Origin: Alteribacillus persepolensis
Lineage (GTDB): Bacteria; Bacillota; Bacilli; Bacillales; Marinococcaceae
Reading direction: 5' to 3'
DNA length: 64,000 bases
NCBI RefSeq assembly: GCF_900099605.1
Contig: NZ_FNDK01000001.1
Span: 372,001-436,000, forward strand
Shown: positions 17,624-26,402 of the stretch, piece after piece
How positions within the stretch are numbered: position 1 is the stretch's first letter
Layout of the letters: the number at the start of each line of letters is the position of its first letter
Position numbers and translations under genes: made by a program
Notes under the pieces: generated by a model
Told to the model about the DNA's origin: nothing
The model's input: only the letters and a program-made list of their open reading frames with translations
Databases searched by the model: none

Positions 17624-19312
17624 TTATGATGAAGAGGACTGATCTTTTTTAGCTTCTCTAATCCGTGCGATCGTCGATGATACAGAAATCTGTTCTGGCT
17701 CACACATCACTTCCAACACAACGGGAACCCGGTGTTGTTTTGTATACTGCAATGCTTCTTCTAACCTTTGTGCAAATGCTTGATCATTATCCACGCGCCA
17801 GCCAACGGCTCCAACCGCGTTTGCGATGGTATGATAGTGCGTATCGGTTAACGTCGTGCCAAGCACATGGTGAGGAAATACTTTTTCTTGGTGCATGCGA
17901 ATCGTGCCGTACATGCAGTTATTAAACACAATCGCAATCACTGCTGTGTTATACCGGACAGCGGTTTCTAACTCTTGCATCGTCATCATAAAGCCGCCGT
18001 CACCAGATAAGGAAATAACCGTTCGATCGGGATAAATCATTTTTGCTGCAACCGCTGCGGGAAAACCGTACCCCATCGCTCCTGATGTCGGCCCAATATA
18101 GGTTTTCGGCTTCTGGAACTGATAGAAATGATGCAGCCATCCCGCAAAGTTGCCAGCATCGTTAGTAACGACCGTATCCTCTGGCAGTACTTGTTGCATT
18201 CCTTGTATAATTTGGGGCATGTGCACCGCGTGTTTACTTGGATTTTTCACAATGGCCGCCGCATGTTCAAACACTCGTCGGCGCTGTTTTGCCCACTCTA
18301 TCCATGCATGATTTTTTTCCCACGGACAAGCCGAGAGTGCTTTTAACGCTTCTGATGCATCTGCAACAATAGCGAGTTCAGGCACGTACCCTCTTGCGAA
18401 TACATTCGCTTCGATATCAATGTGAATAAGTGCTGTCCTCTCCGATATGACCGAGTAATGTTGTGTGGTAATGTCAGATAAACGCGTTCCCACCGCAAGA
18501 ATTGTGTCTGCTTGTTTGATGGTGTCTAAAATATTTGGAAATGTACCAAGACCAGAGTGGCCGACATATAACGGGTGATGATTGGGCATCACATCGTGAC
18601 GTCTGAATGAAGCTATAACGGGAATGTGCGCACGCTGTGCAAATGTAAGCAGATCCTTTTCTGCTTGCGAGCGGCAAATTCCACCCCCTGCTATAATAAG
18701 AGGCCGCTTTGCATCACGCAGGCATGCCGCAGCTTTCTTCAAATCATCAGCATTCGGACAGGGACGTAAACGCTGGAATGTTCGATACGGCGTTTCATCG
18801 ATTTCTTCTTTTAATACATCCTGCGGCACGGATATGACAACCGGACCAGGGCGCCCTGATTGTGCGAGGTGAAAAGCCCGGTGAACCATTTCACTCGTTC
18901 GATTGGCATCCTGTAACTCATATGTCCACTTTGCCACAGGTGAAAACATACGATCAAGATCGATTTCTTGGAATCCTTCCCTGCCTCGGCATGACCGCTC
19001 GACTTGTCCTAAAAAAACGACAAGGGGGGTGGAATCTTGATAAGCGGTATGAATACCAATCGCTGCATTAGATGCCCCTACGCCCCGTGTGGCCATGACA
19101 ACACCAGGTTTATTCGTTACTTTCCCATATGCTTCAGCCATAAACGCTGCCCCGCTTTCATGGCGACACGAAATAAATCTCATGCTTTCATGAAGGTATA
19201 TTTCATTGATGATATCTAAAAAGCTTTCTCCGGGCACCGAAAAAACCCGGTCTGCCCCCTCTTGATAACAGATATCCACTATTTGAGCAGCAACCGTTGT
19301 TTTGCTGGCCAT
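17624..19312 (-). CDS. thiamine pyrophosphate-dependent enzyme, acetolactate synthase large-subunit-like
   Basis: A 562-residue TPP enzyme with the three-domain layout of the acetolactate synthase/oxalyl-CoA decarboxylase/glyoxylate carboligase superfamily. The N-terminal PYR domain has VFSVPGESFLDIINE and the conserved glutamate in HESGAAFMAEAYGKV; the middle domain has RPLIIAGGGICRS; the C-terminal PP domain carries the metal/TPP motif LSGDGGFMMTMQELETAVRYN...VFNN. Exact chemistry cannot be assigned: no regulatory ilvH-like subunit or other branched-chain gene is nearby. The start is the second ATG, 8 nt after AAGGGATGA. It forms a probable operon with the GNAT gene downstream. Confidence 0.8.
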   Translation of the reverse strand: MASKTTVAAQIVDICYQEGADRVFSVPGESFLDIINEIYLHESMRFISCRHESGAAFMAEAYGKVTNKPGVVMATRGVGASNAAIGIHTAYQDSTPLVVFLGQVERSCRGREGFQEIDLDRMFSPVAKWTYELQDANRTSEMVHRAFHLAQSGRPGPVVISVPQDVLKEEIDETPYRTFQRLRPCPNADDLKKAAACLRDAKRPLIIAGGGICRSQAEKDLLTFAQRAHIPVIASFRRHDVMPNHHPLYVGHSGLGTFPNILDTIKQADTILAVGTRLSDITTQHYSVISERTALIHIDIEANVFARGYVPELAIVADASEALKALSACPWEKNHAWIEWAKQRRRVFEHAAAIVKNPSKHAVHMPQIIQGMQQVLPEDTVVTNDAGNFAGWLHHFYQFQKPKTYIGPTSGAMGYGFPAAVAAKMIYPDRTVISLSGDGGFMMTMQELETAVRYNTAVIAIVFNNCMYGTIRMHQEKVFPHHVLGTTLTDTHYHTIANAVGAVGWRVDNDQAFAQRLEEALQYTKQHRVPVVLEVMCEPEQISVSSTIARIREAKKDQSSSS

Positions 19313-19412
19313 TCTTTTTATCATCCCTTCTTTTCATATAAAGGCATAGTATGAAAGATCCTTGCAAACACTTCTTACTAGTATTGATGTTTTTCCTATT
19401 GGAGTGATAAAC

Positions 19413-20975
19413 ATGACAGACAAATTACCTCAAACCCCTCAATCCTACTGGCGGCAGACAACGGACCTTCCGGAATTTGACACGCTGCACGAAAATATTC
19501 AAACAGATGCAGTCATTGTCGGTGGTGGAATAACAGGTATTACAGCAGCTTATCTTTTGCAGCAGCAAGGTATGAATGTTGTACTGCTGGATGCCGGCCG
19601 CCTGTTAAATGGTACCACTGGTCACACAACCGCCAAAATAACTGCTCAACACGGATTGATTTATGATGAAATCATCCAGCATATGGGGAAAAGTAAAGCA
19701 AGGTTATACTATGAAGCAAACAGCCATGCCATGCAGTTTATCGAACAAACGGTACGCGATTTAAATATTTCTTGTGGTTTTATGAAACAAGATGCGTATT
19801 TGTATGCCACTACTGAAGATTATGCAAAAAAACTGGAAAAAGAATGGGAAGCATATCAAACACTCTCCATTGATGGCCAATTAGACGATACAATTCCTTT
19901 TTCCGTCAGTACGCACAAAGTATTGTCCATGCCGAATCAAGCGCAATTTCACCCGCTGCAATATTTAGCTGATATCGTTCAGGCATTTCAGGAAAAAGGC
20001 GGAAAGATTTTTGAACATACCGTTGCCGTAAATGTGGAAAGCAGCGGCCAGCAAGCTGCGGTTTTGACCAAAAATGGCCGACGCGTTACAGGCAAGTATG
20101 TTCTGGCCTGCACCCATTTTCCTTTTTATGAAGGCCGCGGCCTGTATTCGGCGAAAATGTATGCAGACCGTTCCTATATTTTAGCTGTAAAAACAAAAGA
20201 AGCCTATCCAGGAGGCATGTATCTCAGCGTAGATGAACCGGCTCGTTCGCTTCGTTCCCTGTCGCTGCCAAATGAAAATATTGTTCTTATTGGCGGAGAG
20301 AGTCATAAAACAGGACAAGGAAAAGATACACAGACGCATTATGAGGCTCTGCATACTTTTGCAAACAAGCTGTTCCAAGTGGAAGATATTGTGTACCGCT
20401 GGTCTGCTCAGGACTTAATTACACTCGATAAACTGCCGTATGTCGGTCCTGTTTCAACGAAAAACCCGAGAGTATTGATTGCTACTGGATACCGCAAGTG
20501 GGGCATGACAAACGGAACGGCAGCAGCCCAGCTGTTAACAGACATCGTCTTGCACAAGGAAAATCCTTATCAAGAATTATTCTCCCCTGCTCGGTTTTAT
20601 GCGGATCCAAGTTTAAAAAAGTTTTTTATCGAAAACGCGGATGTCGCAAAGCATTTAATCAAAGGCAAAGTACAGCTTCCAAACACATCGTATGAAGATT
20701 TAAAACGAGACCAAGGAGCTGTCGTCTTAATAGATGGTAAACGAAAAGGGGCGTACAAAGATCAAGATGGGCAGATGCATATTGTCGATACTACGTGTAC
20801 GCATGTCGGCTGTGAAGTAGAATGGAACCATGGCGATCGAACGTGGGACTGTCCGTGCCATGGTTCAAGATTTTCCTATACAGGTGAAGTCATTGAAGGA
20901 CCGGCTGAAAAACCGCTCCAAAAAGAGGATTTTACAATGCTCGATAATGCGACAGATGAAAACTCTGGATATTAG
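19413..20975 (+). CDS. FAD-dependent oxidoreductase with C-terminal Rieske 2Fe-2S domain (YhfW-like)
   Basis: A 520-residue two-domain flavoprotein. The N-terminal DAO-type FAD domain has AVIVGGGITGITAAYLLQQQG and LLDAGRL; the C-terminal ~90 residues are a Rieske domain with cluster ligands in TCTHVGCEVEW and DCPCHGSRF. This architecture is that of B. subtilis YhfW, whose substrate is not established. The ATG start follows TTGGAGTGA. The last four bases overlap the converging ytxJ gene. Likely cytosolic; no signal peptide. Confidence 0.88.
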   Translation: MTDKLPQTPQSYWRQTTDLPEFDTLHENIQTDAVIVGGGITGITAAYLLQQQGMNVVLLDAGRLLNGTTGHTTAKITAQHGLIYDEIIQHMGKSKARLYYEANSHAMQFIEQTVRDLNISCGFMKQDAYLYATTEDYAKKLEKEWEAYQTLSIDGQLDDTIPFSVSTHKVLSMPNQAQFHPLQYLADIVQAFQEKGGKIFEHTVAVNVESSGQQAAVLTKNGRRVTGKYVLACTHFPFYEGRGLYSAKMYADRSYILAVKTKEAYPGGMYLSVDEPARSLRSLSLPNENIVLIGGESHKTGQGKDTQTHYEALHTFANKLFQVEDIVYRWSAQDLITLDKLPYVGPVSTKNPRVLIATGYRKWGMTNGTAAAQLLTDIVLHKENPYQELFSPARFYADPSLKKFFIENADVAKHLIKGKVQLPNTSYEDLKRDQGAVVLIDGKRKGAYKDQDGQMHIVDTTCTHVGCEVEWNHGDRTWDCPCHGSRFSYTGEVIEGPAEKPLQKEDFTMLDNATDENSGY

Positions 20976-21316
20976 TGATGCAGCACTGCATCAAGCGCTT
21001 CCTCTGTTACATCACCGTGGGAAGCATCCCATGTGACACGTCTGTCCTTCATAAGCAAAGCCTGGGGTGATTCATGCTTGACCCCTGTATCTTTTGCTAT
21101 TTGTTGTGAAACAGGCCTGGATTCAATCACTTTCACGTAGGCAAACACTGTGTTTTCTCCTGTATTTTTTTCTATGACTTTTTGTACTTCATCCCAAGCA
21201 GCAGCACTGATGGGGCACGTTGTACTATGTTTGACAAGAAGCACCTCCTTCTCTTGAGACACCTTAAGCGTTTCTTTCCATTCTTCAGATGTTGTTATCT
21301 CTTGTAAATATGCCAT
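20972..21316 (-). CDS. ytxJ: bacillithiol-system monothiol bacilliredoxin YtxJ (BrxC)
   Basis: A 114-residue thioredoxin-fold protein with the single-Cys motif TCPIS in LLVKHSTTCPISAAAWDEV and the cis-Pro region GVKHESPQALLM, as in YtxJ/BrxC, which de-bacillithiolates proteins or acts in iron-sulfur and redox homeostasis. A good AGGAGG site precedes the ATG. Its presence implies a bacillithiol-based thiol system in this organism. It converges with the YhfW-like gene with a 4-nt overlap. Confidence 0.9.
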   Translation of the reverse strand: MAYLQEITTSEEWKETLKVSQEKEVLLVKHSTTCPISAAAWDEVQKVIEKNTGENTVFAYVKVIESRPVSQQIAKDTGVKHESPQALLMKDRRVTWDASHGDVTEEALDAVLHH

Positions 21317-21520
21317 GTCGTCCTCCTTTTCCTCTTATTTTCCTGTAAATTGCTACGCATAACATCATTTCCTTCCGAAACACGGTTAGCCGGGAGGAGA
21401 TGATGTGTTTTCTCATACACCATTCTGGATCCATTAATCAAATGCCTGCTTTCTTTTTCCTGTCATTTAAACGTATGGGCCTAAACAGCAATATGCCCTT
21501 TCTCATCATGACTATTTCTG

Positions 21521-22465
21521 TTACAAATAGATCCATTGAAGAACGGTGTAGAGAAGCGGTATCGTTACAAAAGCCGCCAGTGTCGTGATGCATACAACAA
21601 AAGAAGAAAATTCTTCATCGCCTCCATATTTTTTCGCATACAGAGAAATCGTAGAAGCAGAAGGCATTCCTGTTGTTAATACAGCCACACATATAAGCGG
21701 AAATGAAAAAGATACCGGCAGGAAAAAAACAGGAATAACTAAAAGCGGCAGTAAAATTAATTTTAAAAACGTAATTTTCCAGACCATTTTCGTTTTTAAA
21801 AGTGTTATTACTTTATCATATCGCACAGAAACAAGTAAGCTGCCAAGCAGAATCATCGAGAGCGGAATCGTCATTTTACCGACATCTTCTAATAATCGTG
21901 ACGCAGCCAGCGGCCAGTGAAATGGCGCGAAAAAAATGATCAGCCCGATAATGACGGCAGCAATGCCGGGATTAACAAATACCTGTCTCCATGCAATCCG
22001 CTCCGCAGAACGCACAAAAAGATACACTCCATATGTCCATATTAATATTAAGTACACAATATTAAACATGGTAGCGTACATAATGCCTGTATCTGCAAAC
22101 AAAATAAATGCTACCGCATACCCGAGAAAACCTTGATTGCCAAAAATAATCAAACCTTCGACAACGTTTTCCTGCTGTTTTGGGATATAGAAGCGTTTCC
22201 TCACCCACCGTGCTATCACACATGCTAACAGTAAAATATATACAGACAAGACGATTAAAATCACCATATCAACGACAAGGTCCACAGAAAACGCTGTGTC
22301 CATGGCAAACAAAATAAGTGCAGGCAGTGTAATATATAAGACAAGCTGAGTAATCACCTGGTTAGCTGCCGAACTTAAAACACCTAGTTTTCGCGCCGCG
22401 TAGCCAACAATAAGCATGCCATAAAGTGCCAGCATTTCTTGAGCAAATAATCCGAGTGCATGCAT
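21521..22465 (-). CDS. AEC-family (auxin efflux carrier-like) transporter
   Basis: A 314-residue permease of the AEC/PIN-like family with about ten hydrophobic helices in two halves: MLALYGMLIVGYAARKLGVL and ITQLVLYITLPALILFAMD in the first, then PLSMILLGSLL and VLTTGMPSASTISLYAKKYGGDEEFSS near the end, the latter being a well-conserved AEC block. Bacterial members carry malate, malonate or related acids, but the cargo cannot be told here. AGGAGG lies 8 nt before the ATG. Single gene. Confidence 0.88.
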   Translation of the reverse strand: MHALGLFAQEMLALYGMLIVGYAARKLGVLSSAANQVITQLVLYITLPALILFAMDTAFSVDLVVDMVILIVLSVYILLLACVIARWVRKRFYIPKQQENVVEGLIIFGNQGFLGYAVAFILFADTGIMYATMFNIVYLILIWTYGVYLFVRSAERIAWRQVFVNPGIAAVIIGLIIFFAPFHWPLAASRLLEDVGKMTIPLSMILLGSLLVSVRYDKVITLLKTKMVWKITFLKLILLPLLVIPVFFLPVSFSFPLICVAVLTTGMPSASTISLYAKKYGGDEEFSSFVVCITTLAAFVTIPLLYTVLQWIYL

Positions 22466-22546
22466 CTATTTAACCTCCTGTCACTACGATATGTGTCAGA
22501 CGTGCAGGAGGTTAGTTATACTTTTTTTGCATTCGTGCTAACATCA

Positions 22547-22580
22547 CAAAAAGTTCTTGACGCGCAGTCAAGAACTTTTT
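22547..22580 (-). terminator. terminator of the K+ channel gene
   Basis: A hairpin with AAAAAGTTCTTGAC/GTCAAGAACTTTTTT arms. On the minus strand the first arm contains the TGA stop codon of the channel gene, and the distal arm ends in T residues. Confidence 0.85.
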
Positions 22581-23617
22581 TCTTGAACCAGCTCCATAAT
22601 ATGTTTATACACTTCTTCTTCACAAATAATAAAGAGGTTGGCATGAACAGGCAATTTTTCATCTAACTTTTTCATGATGTTAAAGTTCTCATCATCAGCA
22701 ATTAAATGAGCCCCTTCGAATTTCAAATCGTCAAAAGCATCGCGATATGTCTCCCACTTGTCTCGTTTTGGAATGTTCCACAGGCTGACATCATATTTTC
22801 TGCTCAACAGCTTCATAAACAACGTGCTAGATCCTTGGAACATCGCCGACCGTGCCATTAAATCAGAAAGCGCTTCTCCAGCTAAGACAAACTCATCGAC
22901 TTCTAAATGTTTAAAGTTAGCGATGTGGTTTTCTTTTTTTATCTCGACAAGCGTATACACATTCTTTTCTTTTTCCTGGCTCATAAAACTTTTTATGGAA
23001 CTGGCTACCAGCAGCGTCATCCCATCTGCAGCGGTATCATCCATTGTCCCATCCGGTGAGAAAATTAAAATCGCTTTCGCTTCAGATAAGTTTGCTTTTT
23101 CATAGGTGTCTATGTTTGTCACATCTCCTTGAATATAAAACAAACGTGATGACGGGGTGAAAGGAGCCTTTGTGGTAGAATCAATGACAACGACATTCAC
23201 ATCGGGGTTAGACAGCTGCAATTCTTGAATCGTATTTTTACTTTTTTGGGACCAGCCAACCACAACATAATGGTCTTTCCCTTTGTAACTCAATTGCCCC
23301 TCCTCCTTTAACTTTCTGTAAATCCCAAAACCTTCAACAATTTTACCGATGACGACCCCGATTAATCCGACACCAAACGTATACAAGAATATAGCGAAGA
23401 GACGTCCCGCTGTTGTTTCCGGCACTAAATCTCCATACCCGGTCGTTGTAATAGTCGTCATCACCCACCAAAAACCGAGAAAAGGAGAAGTGAATACATC
23501 TGGTTCAATATACGTGATGAAGACGGAACTGCATACAATAAACAAAATAGCGACAAAAAAGATTGTCAGCTTTCTTGCTTTGATAACAGATTTCATTAAT
23601 TCAAAAATGAACAGCAT
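22568..23617 (-). CDS. two-TM potassium channel with RCK/TrkA-N domain (YugO-like)
   Basis: A 349-residue K+ channel subunit. It has a first helix (FFVAILFIVCSSVFITYIE), a pore helix and selectivity filter (FWWVMTTITTTGYGDLVPET), a second helix (AIFLYTFGVGLIGVVIG), then a cytosolic RCK domain starting at HYVVVGWSQKSKNTIQEL with VVVIDS at the end of the second strand. This is the plan of MthK and B. subtilis YugO, which releases K+ for biofilm electrical signalling. The second of two tandem ATGs is favoured, 6 nt after AGGGAGG. The stop codon sits inside the terminator stem. Confidence 0.92.
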   Translation of the reverse strand: MLFIFELMKSVIKARKLTIFFVAILFIVCSSVFITYIEPDVFTSPFLGFWWVMTTITTTGYGDLVPETTAGRLFAIFLYTFGVGLIGVVIGKIVEGFGIYRKLKEEGQLSYKGKDHYVVVGWSQKSKNTIQELQLSNPDVNVVVIDSTTKAPFTPSSRLFYIQGDVTNIDTYEKANLSEAKAILIFSPDGTMDDTAADGMTLLVASSIKSFMSQEKEKNVYTLVEIKKENHIANFKHLEVDEFVLAGEALSDLMARSAMFQGSSTLFMKLLSRKYDVSLWNIPKRDKWETYRDAFDDLKFEGAHLIADDENFNIMKKLDEKLPVHANLFIICEEEVYKHIMELVQEKSS

Positions 23618-23669
23618 CATGTTCCTCCCTTTCCTATACTATTTTTCCCGCATATAGAAAAGGTATCCA

Positions 23670-24113
23670 TCATGCCTTTGTTTTCGCAAAAAACGTGTAA
23701 TAACAGTGCAAGAGCCATAACGAACACATATAAACGAAAAAGGTTCTGATGATGGTCCAGCCATTTCTGTATTTCACTTTGCCAAACAAAATCGCGCTAA
23801 ATTCGACGGCAGAGGATACAACAGCAAACACGATGGTCCAAAATAACGTATGCGTCTGCTTTTTATACAATGTATAAATAAACAAACAGCCAATCATTGG
23901 AAAATAACCAAAGTTTTGCGGAAACGTCGTTAAATATTGTTGTTTTTTCAGCTTTGGCGTAACCAGCCAGTACTTATTGCCCGTTGTGTTAATAATAAGC
24001 GAAAGGATACTGACAAATGGAACAACTTTTCGAACCATCCGTTTGTCTTTTTTCCAAAAAAACATGCCGAACAGCCACGGAAACAAAAAACCAAAAATAA
24101 TGTTAACAGCCAT
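23670..24113 (-). CDS. CBO0543-like membrane protein (second)
   Basis: A 147-residue membrane protein with about five hydrophobic segments (NIIFGFLFPWLFGMFFW, VVPFVSILSLIINTTG, FPMIGCLFIYTLY, LFWTIVFAVVSSAVEFSAILFG, TFFVYMCSLWLLHCYYTFF). The ending KVKYRNGWTIIRTFFVYMCS resembles the CBO0543 family, as does the gene at 3.9 kb. AGAGGTGATCAC precedes the ATG. It is 46 nt downstream of the SIMPL-domain gene and may be co-transcribed. Function unknown. Confidence 0.6.
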   Translation of the reverse strand: MAVNIIFGFLFPWLFGMFFWKKDKRMVRKVVPFVSILSLIINTTGNKYWLVTPKLKKQQYLTTFPQNFGYFPMIGCLFIYTLYKKQTHTLFWTIVFAVVSSAVEFSAILFGKVKYRNGWTIIRTFFVYMCSLWLLHCYYTFFAKTKA

Positions 24114-24159
24114 GTGATCACCTCTATCTGAGATAATCACCATTTTTCTCATCCCTTAT

Positions 24160-24813
24160 TCATATTCGCTGATGCGGTGCAGCATATGCATATTGTACTT
24201 CTACTTCTGCTGTTATTGTTAGTTGTCCGGGTGCGATTGGTGTAGCCGCTTGCAAAGCATAGACGGATAGGTCTGAGGAAAGCGGCGGCTTTTCGGCAAT
24301 GGTAACTGGAACAGCAGCCAGCTGCAGCTCGAGCGTGCGTGCTATTGTCTCAGCATGCACTCGAGCATTTCTTACAGCGAGGTGTAATGCTTCTTGATAA
24401 AAGCGGTTTGATGAAGCGAGAGAAAAAGACACTTCCGCCACTTGATTGACACCATGTGATACCGCTGTATCAATAATAACTCCAATATCATCCATCTGAT
24501 TGGTCGTGACGGAAATGACATGGACCACCTCATATTCTCGAAACACTTGCTGTCCATCTACATAATCATATTGTGGTGTAATGGAATAGTTTATCGTTTG
24601 GATTTGTTCATCGGTTACGCCTAACTCCTGCAACGCTGCTGTGACTTCATTCATTGTTTCTGCGTTGATTGCCTGTGCTGTTTCCAGCTTTATATCCCCT
24701 GTTCTTACACCAAGGGTCATATAAGCAGTGTCCGGCTGCGCATTGACACTTCCTTTTCCATTCACCGTCATTAGTTTCGTTGCGTTTCTGGCATTAACCG
24801 GCAGATGATACAT
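24160..24813 (-). CDS. SIMPL (DUF541) domain protein
   Basis: A 217-residue protein with the SIMPL fold: MTVNGKGSVNAQPDTAYMTLGVRT at the start, then DEQIQTINYSITPQYDY, and the C-terminal PIAPGQLTITAEVEVQYAY. SIMPL proteins are often periplasmic or exported and linked to oxidative stress, but this one lacks an obvious signal peptide, as do many Bacillus homologues. GGAGG lies 7 nt before the ATG. First gene of a possible pair with the membrane protein downstream. Confidence 0.85.
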   Translation of the reverse strand: MYHLPVNARNATKLMTVNGKGSVNAQPDTAYMTLGVRTGDIKLETAQAINAETMNEVTAALQELGVTDEQIQTINYSITPQYDYVDGQQVFREYEVVHVISVTTNQMDDIGVIIDTAVSHGVNQVAEVSFSLASSNRFYQEALHLAVRNARVHAETIARTLELQLAAVPVTIAEKPPLSSDLSVYALQAATPIAPGQLTITAEVEVQYAYAAPHQRI

Positions 24814-24905
24814 GAAACCGCCTCCTTCCCTTTTATTTCATGTTGCAAAAGGTATACATATGTATGCTTTTTTATTGTTGCTGCTTTTACCTCTAGAAGA
24901 AAAAG

Positions 24906-24949
24906 AAAAAACACTGTTTTCTCCTAAAGAGGAGAAAACAGTGTTTTTT
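24906..24949. terminator. strong bidirectional terminator
   Basis: A perfect 20-bp stem (AAAAAACACTGTTTTCTCCT and its complement) with an AAAG loop. A and T runs give U-tracts on both strands. It lies just beyond the stop of the Spo0E-like gene on the minus strand. Confidence 0.88.
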
Positions 24950-24958
24950 CATGTCTGC

Positions 24959-25162
24959 CTAATATTCTTTAATGATACCTGCAAAACGTTTTTTGGTTCG
25001 TGGGTGAATACCCTGGTACTCATTTAACAATGTATCAAGCTGCTGGCTTGATTGTACCGTTCTCGTATCTGTGAGTCCATAAAGATCTGCTTTTTTATGC
25101 ATGTCTCTTTTTTTCCACGTAATCTGACTTAACAACACCATTTTCCTAAAAATTGTTTCCAT
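24959..25162 (-). CDS. Spo0E-like aspartyl-phosphate phosphatase family protein
   Basis: A protein of up to 67 residues whose centre, ADLYGLTDTRTVQSSQQLDTLLNEYQ, matches the Spo0E family signature (Y-G-L-T/S-x(n)-S-Q-x-L-D-x-L-L-N). Spo0E proteins dephosphorylate Spo0A~P and delay sporulation; the motif here is SQQLD in place of the usual SQELD. The N-terminal helix is represented by KKRDMHKKADLYGL. The exact start is unclear: the ATG at 25162 is directly behind AGAGGAGATGG with almost no spacing, and the ATG at 25141 follows TAGGAAA. A strong terminator follows. Whether it acts on Spo0A or another response regulator cannot be told. Confidence 0.75.
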   Translation of the reverse strand: METIFRKMVLLSQITWKKRDMHKKADLYGLTDTRTVQSSQQLDTLLNEYQGIHPRTKKRFAGIIKEY

Positions 25163-25309
25163 CTCCTCTAGTTTTTAATCTCTATATTATTTATATGTAG
25201 AGGGTCTTGGCTGTTACTTGCTACATATCTTATCATACAGGAAAATGTCTCAAAATATTGTAGAAAATTGTTCGTAAGCAGCATTATTTTTTCGACGAAT
25301 ATAGCCACA

Positions 25310-26305
25310 TTACATGGAGATCTGAAAACCAACTTTTCCAAACTGCTGTGCTTCTTCTAACCTCTTAAAACCTTTGTGAAACTGTTCCAATGTATAGGTG
25401 CGGTCCATGACCGGCCTAATTTGCTGCGATTCGATCAATTGAAGCATGTCTCTATACTCTTCTGCACTTCCCATTGTCGAACCCAATAGGTTGTATTGTC
25501 CATAGAAAAACGAACGCAAATCAAGTTGAATTGTGTCACCGGCCGAAGCACCGAATGTCACCAGTGTTCCTCCACGGCGCAGCTGATGAAGCGATTGGTC
25601 AAATGTTGCAGCACCAACACTTTCAATTACAAGATCCGCTTGTGTCCCATGTAATTGTTTATCCCAGTCATCATTGCTGTCAATAGCAAGGTCCGCACCA
25701 AGCTCGAGTGCTTTTTCCCGCTTGGCTTCCGAACGGGACGTTACGTAAACGGTTGCACCTGCTGCTTTGGCAAACTGCAGTAAAAAGGTCGCCACACCGC
25801 TTCCGATACCAGGAATAAGCACTGTCATATCTGAGTGGATCTTTCCTCTTGTAAATAATGCCCGGTAAGCTGTTAAGGCAGCTAACGAAAATACACCTGC
25901 TTCCTCCCAATTCAAATGTTCGGGTTTTTTCTCTACGCTATCTGCTGAAACTGTAAGGTATTCCGCAAATGTTCCATTATCAGGAAATCCTAGTATTTGA
26001 AAACCTTCCGGCGGTGCATCACTATTCATTTCCCAGCCCAGTCCTGGATTAATGACAACTTCGTCACCAACATTTACCCTTTGAACGCCTGTCCCTACTG
26101 ATTCAATGACACCTGCTCCATCAGAACCCAAGATGACAGGTGGATCTTCAGGTTTGTGCCGATCCAGCACAAAAATATCACGATGGTTTAAGCCAGCTGA
26201 TTTCAGCTTCACTGTTACTTCACCTTGTGCCGGGTCTTTCTTTTCTATTTGACGCAGCGATAATCCCGCTTTTCCCATTTGTTTTTCGTGTACTACTGCT
26301 TTCAC
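25310..26305 (-). CDS. zinc-type alcohol dehydrogenase-like NAD(P)-dependent oxidoreductase
   Basis: A 331-residue medium-chain dehydrogenase. The GroES-like domain has KLKSAGLNHRDIFVLDRH and LGSDGAGVIESVGTGVQRVNVGDEVVINP; the nucleotide domain has VLIPGIGSGVATFLLQFAKAAGATVYVTSRS. Catalytic and structural zinc cysteines are not evident, so it is closer to quinone reductases and YogA-like proteins. Translation is placed at a GTG 6 nt after a perfect AAAGGAGG; the ATG twelve codons upstream has no site. Substrate unknown. Divergent from the small heme-copper-like gene. Confidence 0.85.
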   Translation of the reverse strand: MKAVVHEKQMGKAGLSLRQIEKKDPAQGEVTVKLKSAGLNHRDIFVLDRHKPEDPPVILGSDGAGVIESVGTGVQRVNVGDEVVINPGLGWEMNSDAPPEGFQILGFPDNGTFAEYLTVSADSVEKKPEHLNWEEAGVFSLAALTAYRALFTRGKIHSDMTVLIPGIGSGVATFLLQFAKAAGATVYVTSRSEAKREKALELGADLAIDSNDDWDKQLHGTQADLVIESVGAATFDQSLHQLRRGGTLVTFGASAGDTIQLDLRSFFYGQYNLLGSTMGSAEEYRDMLQLIESQQIRPVMDRTYTLEQFHKGFKRLEEAQQFGKVGFQISM

Positions 26306-26402
26306 AAAAAATCCTCCTTTTTCTGCAAAAAATATAGTCATGTTTCATGAAACACAGCGATAAAATGAATGGATGATACTTTAGAAAGCCAGGTGATAAC
26401 CA

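Noticed and set aside
21400-21588. 62-codon plus-strand frame with GGGAGGAG before its ATG
   Set aside because: The ribosome site touches the start codon with no usable spacing, and the frame overlaps the end of the AEC transporter gene on the other strand. Composition is not protein-like.
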